In this document: positions 7,270 to 15,488 of the stretch, in pieces
How the letters are laid out: every line of letters begins with the position of its first letter
Position numbering within the stretch: the first letter of the stretch is position 1
NCBI GenBank assembly: GCA_964402955.1
Contig: CAYOEZ010000075.1
Location: forward strand, 1 to 18,748
Reading direction: 5' to 3'
DNA: 18,748 bases
Origin: CAYOEZ01 sp964402955
GTDB taxonomy: Bacteria > Chloroflexota > DTOL01 > DAOUCN01
The notes under the pieces: model-generated
The model's database searches: none
What the model saw: the letters and a program-made list of their open reading frames with translations, nothing else
Told to the model about the DNA's origin: nothing
Position numbers and translations under genes: made by a program

Positions 7270-9927
7270 CTATGACGCTGCGCGTGCCACGACCCGCAGC
7301 TCCTGTGCGCTGCTCAGGGTAACATCGCCGTCTAGCGCCACCACGAGCTTCTTGCCGGTCACGGTCATCGCTGCTGCAAGTCTGCCCGACGGGCCTATCA
7401 CCTTCACCTGCGTGGCAGCCAGTCCGTCCGGCAACCCGAATTCCAGGGTGCGCAGAGTCACGCTGCCGTAGCGGACCGCGATGCCAAAGGTGACCGCCGC
7501 GCCGCGCACCTGCTGGCGGTAGGAGCCCCAGGCACCTCCCACGCTGAAGAAGCAGCGGAAGTTGCGCTGGTACATGAGGGGGGCAAAGCCGAGCTGTTTG
7601 GCCGGCGCATGGTGGTGATAGCCCGACAGCGCCAGCAAGAGCGACCAGCTCGACATCGCCCGCGCGTAGTGGTGGCCGCACTCGAATTCGTCCCACGGGT
7701 TGCGGGCAATGCCGTCGTGGCGATCGCGCACCGCCTGCACGACGGCCAGGCCCTCGTCGATGAATCCTTCGTAGATCAGGTGAGCTGCCACCTGGTATTC
7801 GATACCTGTCCACAACTCATCAGCGTAGGGGAAGGGATAGCGCGGCCGCCCACCGTTCGGCCACGAGCAGGCGAGCAGCCCGCCCTCATGGTTGAGGGCA
7901 TAGGTGCGCTGGCAGTTGTGATGCTCCGCCAGGTCGTCGCGGAAGTTGTGGTCGAAGATGGCTTTGATAGACGAGCGCACGCGGGCCTGGGGCAGCACGT
8001 AGCCCAGGCCGACCACGTGGGCAAACCATTGGCCCAGCATCTGGTCGGAGAGGCAGCCGGGGCCGAACTGGTAGCGCGGAATCTCCTCACCCTCTCGCAG
8101 CGGTGTGGGATGGCGCTGGGGATAACGGTCGCGGCGAGAACGCACCTGACTCGTCGGCGTTATTTTCTGAATGTAGTACTCGCCGTTCCAGAGCTCCTCA
8201 TCCAGGACCTTGCGTCCAGATTCATAGATACGTCGGTAGTCCTCCGCTGCCGCTTGATCGCCCAGGGCGCGCGCCATCTCCTCGGCAGCGCGGAGAGCGG
8301 CCAGGTAGAGGGTGCCCATCATGCTGTTGGGGCCATAGAATTCCACATCGTAGGTGTTGTGCTGCTCGCCCTCCATCACCCCGTTACGGTCAGGATCCCA
8401 ATACTCCCAGGCAAAGGAGAGAGCCCGCTTGGCGTGAGGCCACATCTGCTGTAAGAACGCCTTATCGCCCGACAGCAGCCATTCACGATAGAGCTTGAGG
8501 ACAGACCCCATCTGTCCGTCCGCTGCAGGCTGGTAATTGAACAGGAGACCAGATGAGATGGGCAGCACCGTGCGAAAGCGTTGCTCGCCGGACGGCAGCG
8601 TGTTGACCCCGAAATCGGTCAGACGCATAGTCCGCTCCAGCGCGGGGAAGAGGTGAGCCACTGCCTGCTCGTAGTTCCACACGTGCGTGCAGTTCATGGG
8701 GCAGCAGCCAGCATTGTCGAAGCAGCCCTCGAAGGCATGCAACCTCCCATCCTCAGTGCGGAGGCAGGTGGTAGTGCGCAGGATGGACGACTGGCTGGAC
8801 ACGGCATCCAGAACAGGGGCAGGCAGCGTGCTTTCGAACAGAGTATTGTGGTAGCGTTGTGTCTCCTCGCGCAGCCGCGCCAGGTTGGTGGCCGCATAAC
8901 GAGCTGCCTCCCAGACATTGGCGAAGCGCGTCGTGTAGTAGTTGCCCAGACGGTCGCCCTGCTTGTACGGTTCAGGCTGCCAGTAGACAGTCAGGTTGGG
9001 GAAGTGCCAGGCCAGGATGAACGGCAATTCAACGCTGCCGCCGGCAGGAATGGTCGCCGTCAGACCCAGGGTTCCCACGTCGGTCTCGCCGTCGGGTGAG
9101 GGGCTGCTCTGCCGGTCGTCCGGCAAGCGTCCGGCGGCGCGCCAGGTGTCCCAGAAATTCTGCATGTCATCGAACCAGCCCGACCGTTCCCAGTGAATCA
9201 GGTGGGTTGTCTGCGGCCAGGGTGAGGCGATGGCCAGCGAGCCGCTGTTGGGAGCAGTGGGGACAGCCTTGCCCCCGCTCATCTGCAGACCACAGAGGCC
9301 CTTCTCCTCCACCCACTCGTTGAGATTGCCGCCGAACATCGGATGGCGGCGACCGCGCTGCAGCTCGGCCTGGCCATCATGGCCGACCGCGTTAAACAGG
9401 CTGAAGGCCACGGCGGCCTCGACCGGCACATCCAGGGGGTTCGTTAGACGCCAGAGGAAGATGGCGACCGGCAGACCCGAGTCCTCAGCATTGAGGGGGA
9501 TGAAGGGGTTAAAAGCCTCCACCTCGACCTGCAAGGGGACATGGTCGTCGGCGAAGGCAATATGCGCCAGAGGATATGCTCCCGTGAAGGACGCCTCGGC
9601 GAAGCGGGGAATGCCGGCAACCGAGCCGGAGGGCAGGCCATTGCTTGCCACATGCGGCGGCAGCAGCCGGCGCTCCAGCACCCTGGCGTCTGCCTGTCCA
9701 TTCTTCGGTTTGCACCACAGGGAGAAGAAGGTGAAGGGCAGGCGCGTGCCCTTGGCTGGCCGGTTGAAGATCTCCCAGTCGCGCAAGTCGCCACGCCCAC
9801 CCAGCGAGACGGTGCCGGTACCGATACCACCCAGGGGGAATGCTACCTGCTGCAACGCCGCGCCTGTGAAGGTGCGTTGGCTGCCAAGCCCTGCACCATT
9901 TGTCCGGCCATGGCGAGATGTAGTCAT
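7270..9927 (-). CDS. GH116 family beta-glycosidase (GBA2-like)
   Basis: The 885-residue protein has the two parts of glycoside hydrolase family 116: an N-terminal beta-sandwich opening with FPLGGIGTGTVSLGGRGDLRDWEIFNRP (about 30-57) and a C-terminal (alpha/alpha)6 catalytic domain. The nucleophile candidate is E529 in HNTYDVEFYGPN and the acid/base candidate is D703 in YADELWTGIEYQ; these rest on family knowledge of where such motifs lie. GH116 enzymes are retaining glycosidases acting on beta-glucosides or xylosides (human GBA2, Sulfolobus SSO1353). No signal peptide is visible, so the enzyme should act in the cytoplasm on imported sugar. Its start overlaps the DUF624-like gene stop by ATGA. 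It is the last gene of the sugar-import operon, so its substrate is probably whatever the transporter brings in. Confidence 0.88.
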   Translation of the reverse strand: MTTSRHGRTNGAGLGSQRTFTGAALQQVAFPLGGIGTGTVSLGGRGDLRDWEIFNRPAKGTRLPFTFFSLWCKPKNGQADARVLERRLLPPHVASNGLPSGSVAGIPRFAEASFTGAYPLAHIAFADDHVPLQVEVEAFNPFIPLNAEDSGLPVAIFLWRLTNPLDVPVEAAVAFSLFNAVGHDGQAELQRGRRHPMFGGNLNEWVEEKGLCGLQMSGGKAVPTAPNSGSLAIASPWPQTTHLIHWERSGWFDDMQNFWDTWRAAGRLPDDRQSSPSPDGETDVGTLGLTATIPAGGSVELPFILAWHFPNLTVYWQPEPYKQGDRLGNYYTTRFANVWEAARYAATNLARLREETQRYHNTLFESTLPAPVLDAVSSQSSILRTTTCLRTEDGRLHAFEGCFDNAGCCPMNCTHVWNYEQAVAHLFPALERTMRLTDFGVNTLPSGEQRFRTVLPISSGLLFNYQPAADGQMGSVLKLYREWLLSGDKAFLQQMWPHAKRALSFAWEYWDPDRNGVMEGEQHNTYDVEFYGPNSMMGTLYLAALRAAEEMARALGDQAAAEDYRRIYESGRKVLDEELWNGEYYIQKITPTSQVRSRRDRYPQRHPTPLREGEEIPRYQFGPGCLSDQMLGQWFAHVVGLGYVLPQARVRSSIKAIFDHNFRDDLAEHHNCQRTYALNHEGGLLACSWPNGGRPRYPFPYADELWTGIEYQVAAHLIYEGFIDEGLAVVQAVRDRHDGIARNPWDEFECGHHYARAMSSWSLLLALSGYHHHAPAKQLGFAPLMYQRNFRCFFSVGGAWGSYRQQVRGAAVTFGIAVRYGSVTLRTLEFGLPDGLAATQVKVIGPSGRLAAAMTVTGKKLVVALDGDVTLSSAQELRVVARAAS

Positions 9928-10613
9928 ACCTCAGACCTCCTTAGTGTGTGGCGCGCCACGAGCATCATTGTCGTGTTCACGAGAAACATGGCCACCAGGG
10001 CTGGGGCAATGATCAACGGCCCCCAGCCGATGGCTCGTATCAGCACATATGTGAGGACAAGCAGGCTGAGCATGGCCAGACTGGCCATGGGATAACCAAA
10101 CGAGAGGATGAAGGCGTTGCGCAGGGCATGCCACATGCCCTGGTGATAGAGCGCAACCAGGCCGAAGCTATGCACATGCAGCAGCGCAAGGCAGAGCAGG
10201 ATGAAGACCTGGCCGGCCCAGAGCCAGAGGGCCGCCCCGCCGGCATCTTGCCCGGCGATGACGGCAGCGACGCTCTGGGCAGCCAGAGCAGCACTCGTCA
10301 TCCCCACCAGGACGGAGCCGGGAACGAACCCTGAGCGTGCACCGCTCAGGCTGTCGCGCCAGAAGCTGGCAGCTCGTCCCTCTGCCAGGCGGCCGGTGTA
10401 GGTCATCAGCCCCACCAGCCCCGGCCCGATGGTGACCGGGGCAACAACCAGCGCCCAGAGGGGCATCTGCAGGAGGGCCAACAGGCTGTAGGGGATACAA
10501 AAGACGAGGAAAACCAGGTTGGCCGCCAGCAGCCCCGCCAGATTTGGCCAGATGTCGTCCCACACCTTGCGCACATACGTGTCTTCGCTGACTGTAGGCG
10601 GTAGGCCGCTCAT
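9924..10613 (-). CDS. DUF624-like (YesL family) integral membrane protein
   Basis: This is a 229-residue hydrophobic protein with about six membrane segments, for example LAGLLAANLVFLVFCIPYSL, LWALVVAPVTIGPGLVGLMT and ASLAMLSLLVLTYVLI. A short soluble N-terminus (SEDTYVRKVWDDIWPNL) precedes them. Topology, length and position beside sugar ABC permeases are as in the DUF624/YesL family, whose biochemical role is not established. It overlaps the permease gene before it by 4 bp and the GH116 gene after it by 4 bp, so it is firmly part of the operon. It could be an accessory of the transporter or help sense its load; that is speculation. Confidence 0.65.
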   Translation of the reverse strand: MSGLPPTVSEDTYVRKVWDDIWPNLAGLLAANLVFLVFCIPYSLLALLQMPLWALVVAPVTIGPGLVGLMTYTGRLAEGRAASFWRDSLSGARSGFVPGSVLVGMTSAALAAQSVAAVIAGQDAGGAALWLWAGQVFILLCLALLHVHSFGLVALYHQGMWHALRNAFILSFGYPMASLAMLSLLVLTYVLIRAIGWGPLIIAPALVAMFLVNTTMMLVARHTLRRSEV

Positions 10614-11467
10614 CCCTTGATTCCCGTGAGCGTGATGCCCTCAATGAGGAAGCGCTGGGCCAGGAGGAAAGCGACCAGCACCGGGATAATGGCCATGGAC
10701 ACGCCGGCCATGATCGCCGCCACATTGCCCACTCCGAGATAGCCGCGCATGATGGTGATCCCAAGCGGCAGCGTCATGCGATCCCAGGTGCTGATGAAGA
10801 GGAGCGGGCGGAAGAACTCGTTCCAGAAGAAGTTGAAGGAAAAGATGGCCAGCGTGGAGATGCCTGGCCCCGCCAGCGGCAAAATGATCTGAATAAAGGT
10901 GCGCAGGTAGCCGGCGCCGTCCACGCGCGCTGCATCCTCCAGCTCGTGAGGAATTGTGAGGAAGAACTGGCGTAACAGGAAGGTGCCAAACGCGCTGAAC
11001 AGCGCAGGGATGATCAATGACCAATGGGTGTCCAGCAGGCCGAAGATGCGGATCAAGATGAAGACAGGGATGATGGTGACCTGCTGGGGGATCATGAGCT
11101 GGGACAGGAAGACGAGGAAAAGAACATCTCGCCCAGGAAAGCGCAGCCGGGCGAAAGCATAGGCGGCCATCGAGCACGTGACCAACTGGCCCATGGTGAT
11201 GATTGCGGCCACCTTGAGGCTGTTGAGGACAAACGCAACAAAAGGAATGGACTTCGTCACAGCCTGATAGTTCTCGATGCGCCAGGCCGTGGGCAGCCAT
11301 TGCGGGGGGAGTGAGAACGAGTCTTTGGCGAACCGCCACGACGTGGAAAACATCCACAGGAACGGAATGAGCATGATCAGCCCGCCCAGCAGAAGCAACA
11401 CGACAATGAAGCCATCCACGAGCTTGGTCGATTGCTTCCCGCCCAGGCCCAGTTGCAGAGTACGCAT
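10610..11467 (-). CDS. Sugar ABC transporter permease, MalG type
   Basis: I start at ATG 11467 (MRTLQLGLGGK), preceded by AGGGAGAAC, rather than further upstream where the frame overlaps the first permease. The 285-residue protein has six membrane segments: VDGFIVVLLLLGGLIMLIPF near the N-terminus and further ones around NSLKVAAIITMGQLVTCSMA. The cytoplasmic EAA loop is E177-D-A-A-R-V-D-G-A-G, which docks to the ATPase. It forms the channel with the MalF-type partner encoded just upstream. These permeases belong to the carbohydrate uptake 1 (CUT1) family. No ATPase gene is in the operon; CUT1 systems often share a distant MsmK/MalK-type ATPase. Confidence 0.9.
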   Translation of the reverse strand: MRTLQLGLGGKQSTKLVDGFIVVLLLLGGLIMLIPFLWMFSTSWRFAKDSFSLPPQWLPTAWRIENYQAVTKSIPFVAFVLNSLKVAAIITMGQLVTCSMAAYAFARLRFPGRDVLFLVFLSQLMIPQQVTIIPVFILIRIFGLLDTHWSLIIPALFSAFGTFLLRQFFLTIPHELEDAARVDGAGYLRTFIQIILPLAGPGISTLAIFSFNFFWNEFFRPLLFISTWDRMTLPLGITIMRGYLGVGNVAAIMAGVSMAIIPVLVAFLLAQRFLIEGITLTGIKG

Positions 11468-11477
11468 GTTGTTCTCC

Positions 11478-12404
11478 CTACTGATAGAAGACCCAGGCGC
11501 TGCTGAGCTTGAACTGGATGATTGTGAGCACGACAACAATGACAAAAAGCGAGAGGGCGACCGTGGAGGCATAGCCCATTTGGAAGAAGCGGAAGCCGTT
11601 CTCGTAGATGTACATGACGACGGTCCGGCTGGCGTCTCCGGGACCACCCGTCGTCAAGATAAACGGCGAGTCGAAGACCTGGAAAGAGTTGACGAGAGAC
11701 CAGACGATGGTGAAGAAGAGGGTGGGTGTCAGAGAGGGCAGCGTGATGTAGCGGAAACCGGCCCAACGCCCCGCCCCGTCGATCTGTGCTGCTTCATAGA
11801 GATGGCGCGGGATGTTCTGCAGCCCAGCCACAAAGAGGATGAAGTTGAAACCCAGATTCTTCCACACGCCCAGGATAATGATCGACCAGATAGCATATTT
11901 GCTCGACGTCAGCCAGGGGATTTGCTGCAAGCCCATCTTGGTCAGGTAGTAGTTGATGACGCCGAAATTGGTGTCGTAGAGGTATAGCCACACGATAGAG
12001 ACGGAGGCCAGGGATGTCAGCACCGGGAAGAAGTAGGCTGTCCGGATCAGGTAGCGCGCGATGGCGTGCATGGGGCGGTGCGTAGCCACGGCCAGGATGA
12101 GAGCAATCACCGTCGTCAGGGTACCATACCACACGACGTAGACGACTGTGTTCAGATAGATCTGGGGCAGGCGTGGATCGCGGAGGAACTTGGTATAGTT
12201 GGCCAGCCCAGCGAACACAGGGGGCGTGAGGATATCATACTTGTAGAAGCTGAGGATGACAGCCGCCACCGCCGGGCCGAGCACGAAGACGAGAAACCCC
12301 ACTGAGATGGGCAGAAGAAAAGCGTAGGCGGCAACGGCTTCGCGCAACTGCAGTGGGTTAATGCGCGGCCGGGCCGGCCGCGCTGCGGAGAGTGCTTTGT
12401 CCAT
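11478..12404 (-). CDS. Sugar ABC transporter permease, MalF type
   Basis: The 308-residue product has an N-terminal tail followed by AYAFLLPISVGFLVFVLGPA, the usual first segment of MalF/LacF-like permeases. The periplasmic-side pattern FAGLANYTKFLRDP and the FPVLTSLASVSIVWLYLYD segment are also typical. The EAA loop is at residues 204-213 (EAAQIDGAGR), and the TTGGPGDAS stretch near the end is typical of the family. Start ATG 12404 has GAGGCGGGG just upstream. The MalG-type gene begins 10 bp after its stop. The pair would form the inner-membrane channel; the sugar specificity cannot be read from sequence, but the GH116 partner argues for a beta-linked glycoside. Confidence 0.9.
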   Translation of the reverse strand: MDKALSAARPARPRINPLQLREAVAAYAFLLPISVGFLVFVLGPAVAAVILSFYKYDILTPPVFAGLANYTKFLRDPRLPQIYLNTVVYVVWYGTLTTVIALILAVATHRPMHAIARYLIRTAYFFPVLTSLASVSIVWLYLYDTNFGVINYYLTKMGLQQIPWLTSSKYAIWSIIILGVWKNLGFNFILFVAGLQNIPRHLYEAAQIDGAGRWAGFRYITLPSLTPTLFFTIVWSLVNSFQVFDSPFILTTGGPGDASRTVVMYIYENGFRFFQMGYASTVALSLFVIVVVLTIIQFKLSSAWVFYQ

Positions 12405-12427
12405 GTACCCCGCCTCTCAGTTTGCTT

Positions 12428-12459
12428 GCGAGCCTCTCCCCAGCAGGGAAGAGGCTCGC
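12428..12459 (-). terminator. Intercistronic stem-loop between binding protein and permeases
   Basis: GCGAGCCTCT (12428-12437) pairs with AGAGGCTCGC (12450-12459), and CCC/GGG extends the stem past a one-base bulge. It lies 31 bp after the binding-protein stop and 23 bp before the first permease start. Such structures commonly give high binding-protein and low permease expression through partial termination or mRNA protection. No T-run follows, so the second role is more likely. Confidence 0.55.
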
Positions 12460-12490
12460 ATCTGTATCGCGGTAAACGACGAAGACACTG

Positions 12491-13831
12491 CTACTTGCCG
12501 GACAGGATGGTGGTGAACTCCTTGTCGCACTCCGCAAGGGCATCGGCCGGTTTGGTCTCGTTGGCCAGCACCTTGCCCAGATAGCGCCGCCAGGTCGCCT
12601 CGACCATGTTGTATTGTGCGGGCGAGGGCACAGGCTTGCCACTGGCGCCCTCGATGGAGTCATAATAGAGCTTGTAGTTCTTCGGCGGCAGCTTGGTCAT
12701 GAGGTCGCTATAGGCAACGGAGCGGCGAGCTGGGATGGACTGGCCGAGCTCAGCGATGATCTCGAACGGTTTCTTGCTGGTCATGAAGCGCAGGAACTGC
12801 CAGGCTTCCTGTTGGTACTTGCTGCTCTTCATCAGCACAAAGCCGCCCACACCAAACTCAGTCACCTGGTCCTTCCACTTCGGCCAATACTGGATATCGA
12901 AGTCGCTAAAGCCTGCTGTTGTCATCTGCAGAACTGGCCAGCGACCGCCGCCGGCTATGGCCAGCTTACCCGATGCCATCAGCGCATAGATATTGGTGTG
13001 GGAGGCTGGGGCTGCCGGCGACACCTTGTACGTCCAGATCAAGTCCTGCAGGAACTGCAGCACCTCCAGGACCTTGGGATCCTTGAGGTTGGACTTGGTC
13101 CAGTCCTCGCTCAGGATGCTGGTGCCATTGGAGAACATCCACGGCAGGGTGCCTGAGAAATACTGGACAGCAAAGCCAAAGCCAAAAACATCGCCCTTGG
13201 TCAGTTTCTTTGCCATCTCCAGGAACTCGTCTTTGGTCCATTCCTTCTTGGGGAACGGGATCCCGGCTGCCTCGAACATCTTGGTGTTGTAGTAGATGCA
13301 CATGTTGTTCCAGTCGTAGGGATACTCGTAGGTCTTGCCGTCCACCTTGAGGGCATCGAGCAACTTGGGGCTGACGTCTTTGAGGTACTCGTCAATCTGG
13401 GGGTCACCCTTGGCAAAGTCATCGAGCGGCGTCGCCAGGCCGCGCGACACCACCAAGCGGGCGCCCTCGATAGCGACGCGGCTGATGTCGGGCGGGTTGC
13501 CGCCGGCGATTCTGGTGGCCAGTTTGTCGAAATATTCGCCCCAACTGTCACCGGGAGTAGGTTCATACTTGATGGTGATCTGGGGGTAGATCTTGTTGAA
13601 CTCTGCGAAATTCTGGTCCCACAGCGCCTTGTCTGTGCCCGTGCTGTAGTTGACGTAGATCAAGGTGACGGGCTTAGGCGGGATCGTGGGCGTCGGCTGG
13701 GGTGCTGCGGTGGGCTTGACCACAGGTACCGGTGTCGAGGTGGGGGTTGCACCACATGCTGCCAGAACGGTGGCGCCGAGTGCGAGACCAACACTGTGTA
13801 CAAACTGCCGGCGTGTTAGCTGCTTCTCCAT
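12491..13831 (-). CDS. Extracellular sugar-binding lipoprotein (family 1), Tat-type signal
   Basis: The 446-residue protein starts with a twin-arginine signal (LTRRQFV, R7-R8) and a hydrophobic stretch ending in a lipobox, VLAAC, with Cys26 as the acyl anchor. A Pro/Thr-rich tether (TPTSTPVPVV...PTPTIPPKP) follows. The body is that of family 1 solute-binding proteins: TDKALWDQNFAEFNKIYPQITIKYE, then DKLATRIAGGNPPDISRV, then YEYPYDWNNMCIYYNTKMFEAAGIPFP. The two-lobed domain would catch an oligosaccharide outside the membrane and give it to the permeases. RBS: AAGGAGGAG before ATG 13831. It is the first gene of the operon, behind a strong promoter. A Tat signal on a binding lipoprotein implies it folds before export. 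Confidence 0.92.
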   Translation of the reverse strand: MEKQLTRRQFVHSVGLALGATVLAACGATPTSTPVPVVKPTAAPQPTPTIPPKPVTLIYVNYSTGTDKALWDQNFAEFNKIYPQITIKYEPTPGDSWGEYFDKLATRIAGGNPPDISRVAIEGARLVVSRGLATPLDDFAKGDPQIDEYLKDVSPKLLDALKVDGKTYEYPYDWNNMCIYYNTKMFEAAGIPFPKKEWTKDEFLEMAKKLTKGDVFGFGFAVQYFSGTLPWMFSNGTSILSEDWTKSNLKDPKVLEVLQFLQDLIWTYKVSPAAPASHTNIYALMASGKLAIAGGGRWPVLQMTTAGFSDFDIQYWPKWKDQVTEFGVGGFVLMKSSKYQQEAWQFLRFMTSKKPFEIIAELGQSIPARRSVAYSDLMTKLPPKNYKLYYDSIEGASGKPVPSPAQYNMVEATWRRYLGKVLANETKPADALAECDKEFTTILSGK

Positions 13832-13926
13832 GTCACTCCTCCTTGCTCAAAGTGAGACTAGAATGTATAGTCTGCTCGCTCTGAATCTGTGCCCATAGTC
13901 GCCATTGGCAAGTAAACCGCAACCAG

Positions 13927-13955
13927 ATTATAGCTTACGCTATGCGGCGTGTCAA
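13927..13955 (-). promoter_or_regulatory. Consensus sigma70 promoter of the sugar operon
   Basis: On the minus strand TTGACA (13950-13955) and TATAAT (13927-13932) are separated by exactly 17 bp: a full match to the housekeeping consensus. Transcription would start near 13920, leaving a leader of about 89 nt to the binding-protein ATG. Such a strong core promoter suggests control by a repressor or upstream-bound regulator. Confidence 0.8.
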
Positions 13956-13978
13956 GCATTCATCTTAACATTCAGCAA

Positions 13979-13998
13979 ATTAGGACACCTGTCCTAAT
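13979..13998. promoter_or_regulatory. 20-bp perfect palindrome, operator candidate
   Basis: ATTAGGACA-CC-TGTCCTAAT has two exact 9-bp arms around a 2-bp centre. Its centre is about 68 bp upstream of the predicted transcription start, 23 bp beyond the -35 box. That position suits a dimeric regulator acting upstream, or a regulator of a lost divergent gene. I cannot assign it to a known factor. No regulator gene lies in the window. Confidence 0.6.
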
Positions 13999-14320
13999 AG
14001 TAATTCCAAATGTGGCTGAGCGACAGCCTGCCGCTGCGTATTCAGATCCGCCGTCATGCCTGGCAAGCATTGGCGACCAGTGTGCGTCAGGAGCGCAGTC
14101 ACAGGTAGGGGAAGCGCGGAGCCGATCAGATCGGCTCGCTTCTAAGCCGGATCGCGATCATTGCTGCTCTCGCTTAGAAGCCGATCTTCAGTCGAGCGCA
14201 TGTTCCAGAGCGGCCTGCCGCTGACGAACGAGACGACGAAGCCCCGTTGACAGTGCTCACTGACTATCTTTGATCAGCCGTGTGGGTGCTCACACCGTAC
14301 ATTTGGTACTGCTGCGGCCC
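13999..14320. other. Intergenic region without a gene
   Basis: This roughly 320-bp stretch separates the sugar operon promoter from the repeat copy 2. It shows inverted repeats (see 14119-14186) but no credible gene; the short open frame from 13949 runs antisense through the promoter and operator and lacks family features. Its right edge at 14320 is the abrupt border of the 574-bp repeat. Confidence 0.45.
14119..14186. repeat. Nested inverted repeats
   Basis: GAGCCGATC (14119-14127) and GATCGGCTC (14129-14137) are perfect arms around one base. A second, imperfect pairing joins GATCGGCT...TCTAAG (14129-14146) with CTTAGAAGCCGATC (14173-14186), with CGCT as the extra bases on the left arm. They may form alternative hairpins, or be the ends of a small decayed element. 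Confidence 0.4.
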
Positions 14321-14894
14321 CTGTCTGCGTCTCCCACTCTGACAGCGGATGTGCTATAATGAAGACGTCCCAACAATAACCAGAGTTCCATACAGTTGAC
14401 GGGGAAGAGTCGTGGATTCTGTCAGCAGCCGGGCCGCGCGCGGCCATCTCGCACGCCACCAGGCGCGCGCCATAGCACAGGCTGAGACTGTCGCCGGGAT
14501 TGACGCCAGCCTGCCGCCGGCAGAGCGGACAGATGACCCCGTGCTCGTCGTCTTCTGCGGGGCGCCGGGGAGCGGCAAGTCCTATCTGGCGCGGCGCCTG
14601 CAACCGCGTCTGGCAGCGTTAGTCGTTGAAACGGATCACATTCGCCGTATCCTGTTTTCTGCGCCCTGCTACACTGCGGCGGAAAATGGCCGGGTCTACA
14701 CCGTCTGCCACGACCTTATCGCACGCCGGCTCGGACAGCGCCAATCAGTCATCTTTGACGCTACCAACTTGCTCGAGCAGGGCCGGCGGCGGCTCTCCGC
14801 AATCGCAATGCGCAGCGGCGCACGCTTCGTGCTTGTCCATACAATTGCACCCGACGCGGTCATCCGCCAGCGCATCCAGCGCCGCAGCGAGCGC
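14321..14894 (+). repeat. 574-bp direct repeat, copy 2
   Basis: The partner of 6289-6862, apparently identical. Here the sequence continues into the complete kinase-archease gene, so this copy retains the native right side. Confidence 0.9.
14352..14360 (+). promoter_or_regulatory. Extended -10 promoter of the kinase-archease gene
   Basis: TGCTATAAT is a perfect extended -10. Transcription would begin near 14367, about 45 nt before the GTG start. GGGGAAGAG just before the start serves as ribosome binding site. Confidence 0.6.
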
Positions 14895-15473
14895 AGCGAT
14901 CCGGCAGACCACTCCGATGCCGACATCGCCGTCTACGAGGCCTTGCGCCAGACCGAACAACCGATTCGTCATCAACACGTTATGATAGACACGGCTCAAG
15001 ACTGTGAGCAAGCCATCGCACGCATCCTGAACGAATGCAACGCCAAAGATCAGGCGACAGCCCCAGACGCGCCGTCATTCGCCGTGCTGGATCACACAGC
15101 CGATCTTGCCATCCATGTCTGGGGACGCAGCCTTGAGGAGCTGTTTGCCAACGCAGCCGCGGCCATGTTCGCGCAGATGGCAGACCTGGGCCACGCCTCT
15201 GTCTCCTCCGAGCGCGCCGTGAGCGCCGAGGGGGACGACAATGAGTCGCTGTTGGTGGCGTGGTTGAGTGAGCTGCTCTATTTGCGCGAGGTTCGGCGCG
15301 AAGCATACTTGCGCTTTGACGTGCGCTTTCCCGCGCCGGGGGTTCTCGCTGCCGTGGCCGGCGGCTGCCCCTGGCCCGCCTTTGACCGCCCTGTCAAGGC
15401 CGTCACCTATCATAATCTCAAGATAGCGCACACTGCAGGTCGCTACGAGACAACAATTGTCTTCGATGTCTAG
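14412..15473 (+). CDS. Polynucleotide-kinase-like P-loop domain fused to archease
   Basis: The 353-residue protein joins two domains. Residues about 44-210 form an AAA_33-type P-loop kinase: Walker A GAPGSGKS (50-57), D75-x-x-R78 in ETDHIRRIL, VIFDATNL (113-120) and an Arg-rich lid RQRIQRRSER (152-161). The D-x-x-R and DATNL blocks recall the 5' kinase domain of T4 polynucleotide kinase, where the equivalent Asp and Arg bind and activate the 5'-OH. Residues about 222-353 are archease: LDHTADLAIHVWG (226-238), LEELFANAAAAMF, ESLLVAWLSELLY (278-290), VKAVTYHNLKI and a terminal FDV. Acidic residues such as D227, D231 and D352 fit the archease metal site. Archease helps RtcB become guanylylated and turn over, and rtcB is the next gene. 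Start is GTG 14412. Fusion of a kinase to archease is unusual; the kinase substrate is unknown. Confidence 0.85.
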   Translation: MDSVSSRAARGHLARHQARAIAQAETVAGIDASLPPAERTDDPVLVVFCGAPGSGKSYLARRLQPRLAALVVETDHIRRILFSAPCYTAAENGRVYTVCHDLIARRLGQRQSVIFDATNLLEQGRRRLSAIAMRSGARFVLVHTIAPDAVIRQRIQRRSERSDPADHSDADIAVYEALRQTEQPIRHQHVMIDTAQDCEQAIARILNECNAKDQATAPDAPSFAVLDHTADLAIHVWGRSLEELFANAAAAMFAQMADLGHASVSSERAVSAEGDDNESLLVAWLSELLYLREVRREAYLRFDVRFPAPGVLAAVAGGCPWPAFDRPVKAVTYHNLKIAHTAGRYETTIVFDV

Positions 15474-15488
15474 CGCTGCAGCACATAG

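Noticed and set aside
7609..8454. Plus-strand frame of 281 codons inside the GH116 gene
   Set aside because: Antisense to conserved catalytic motifs of GH116; no recognisable domain.
11277..11987. Plus-strand frame across the two permeases
   Set aside because: Antisense to both permease genes and highly charged in the manner of reversed membrane-protein codons.
13979..13998. Palindrome as a transcription terminator
   Set aside because: It lies upstream of a consensus promoter, is AT-rich at its ends, has a 2-bp centre unsuited to a hairpin loop and no T-run.
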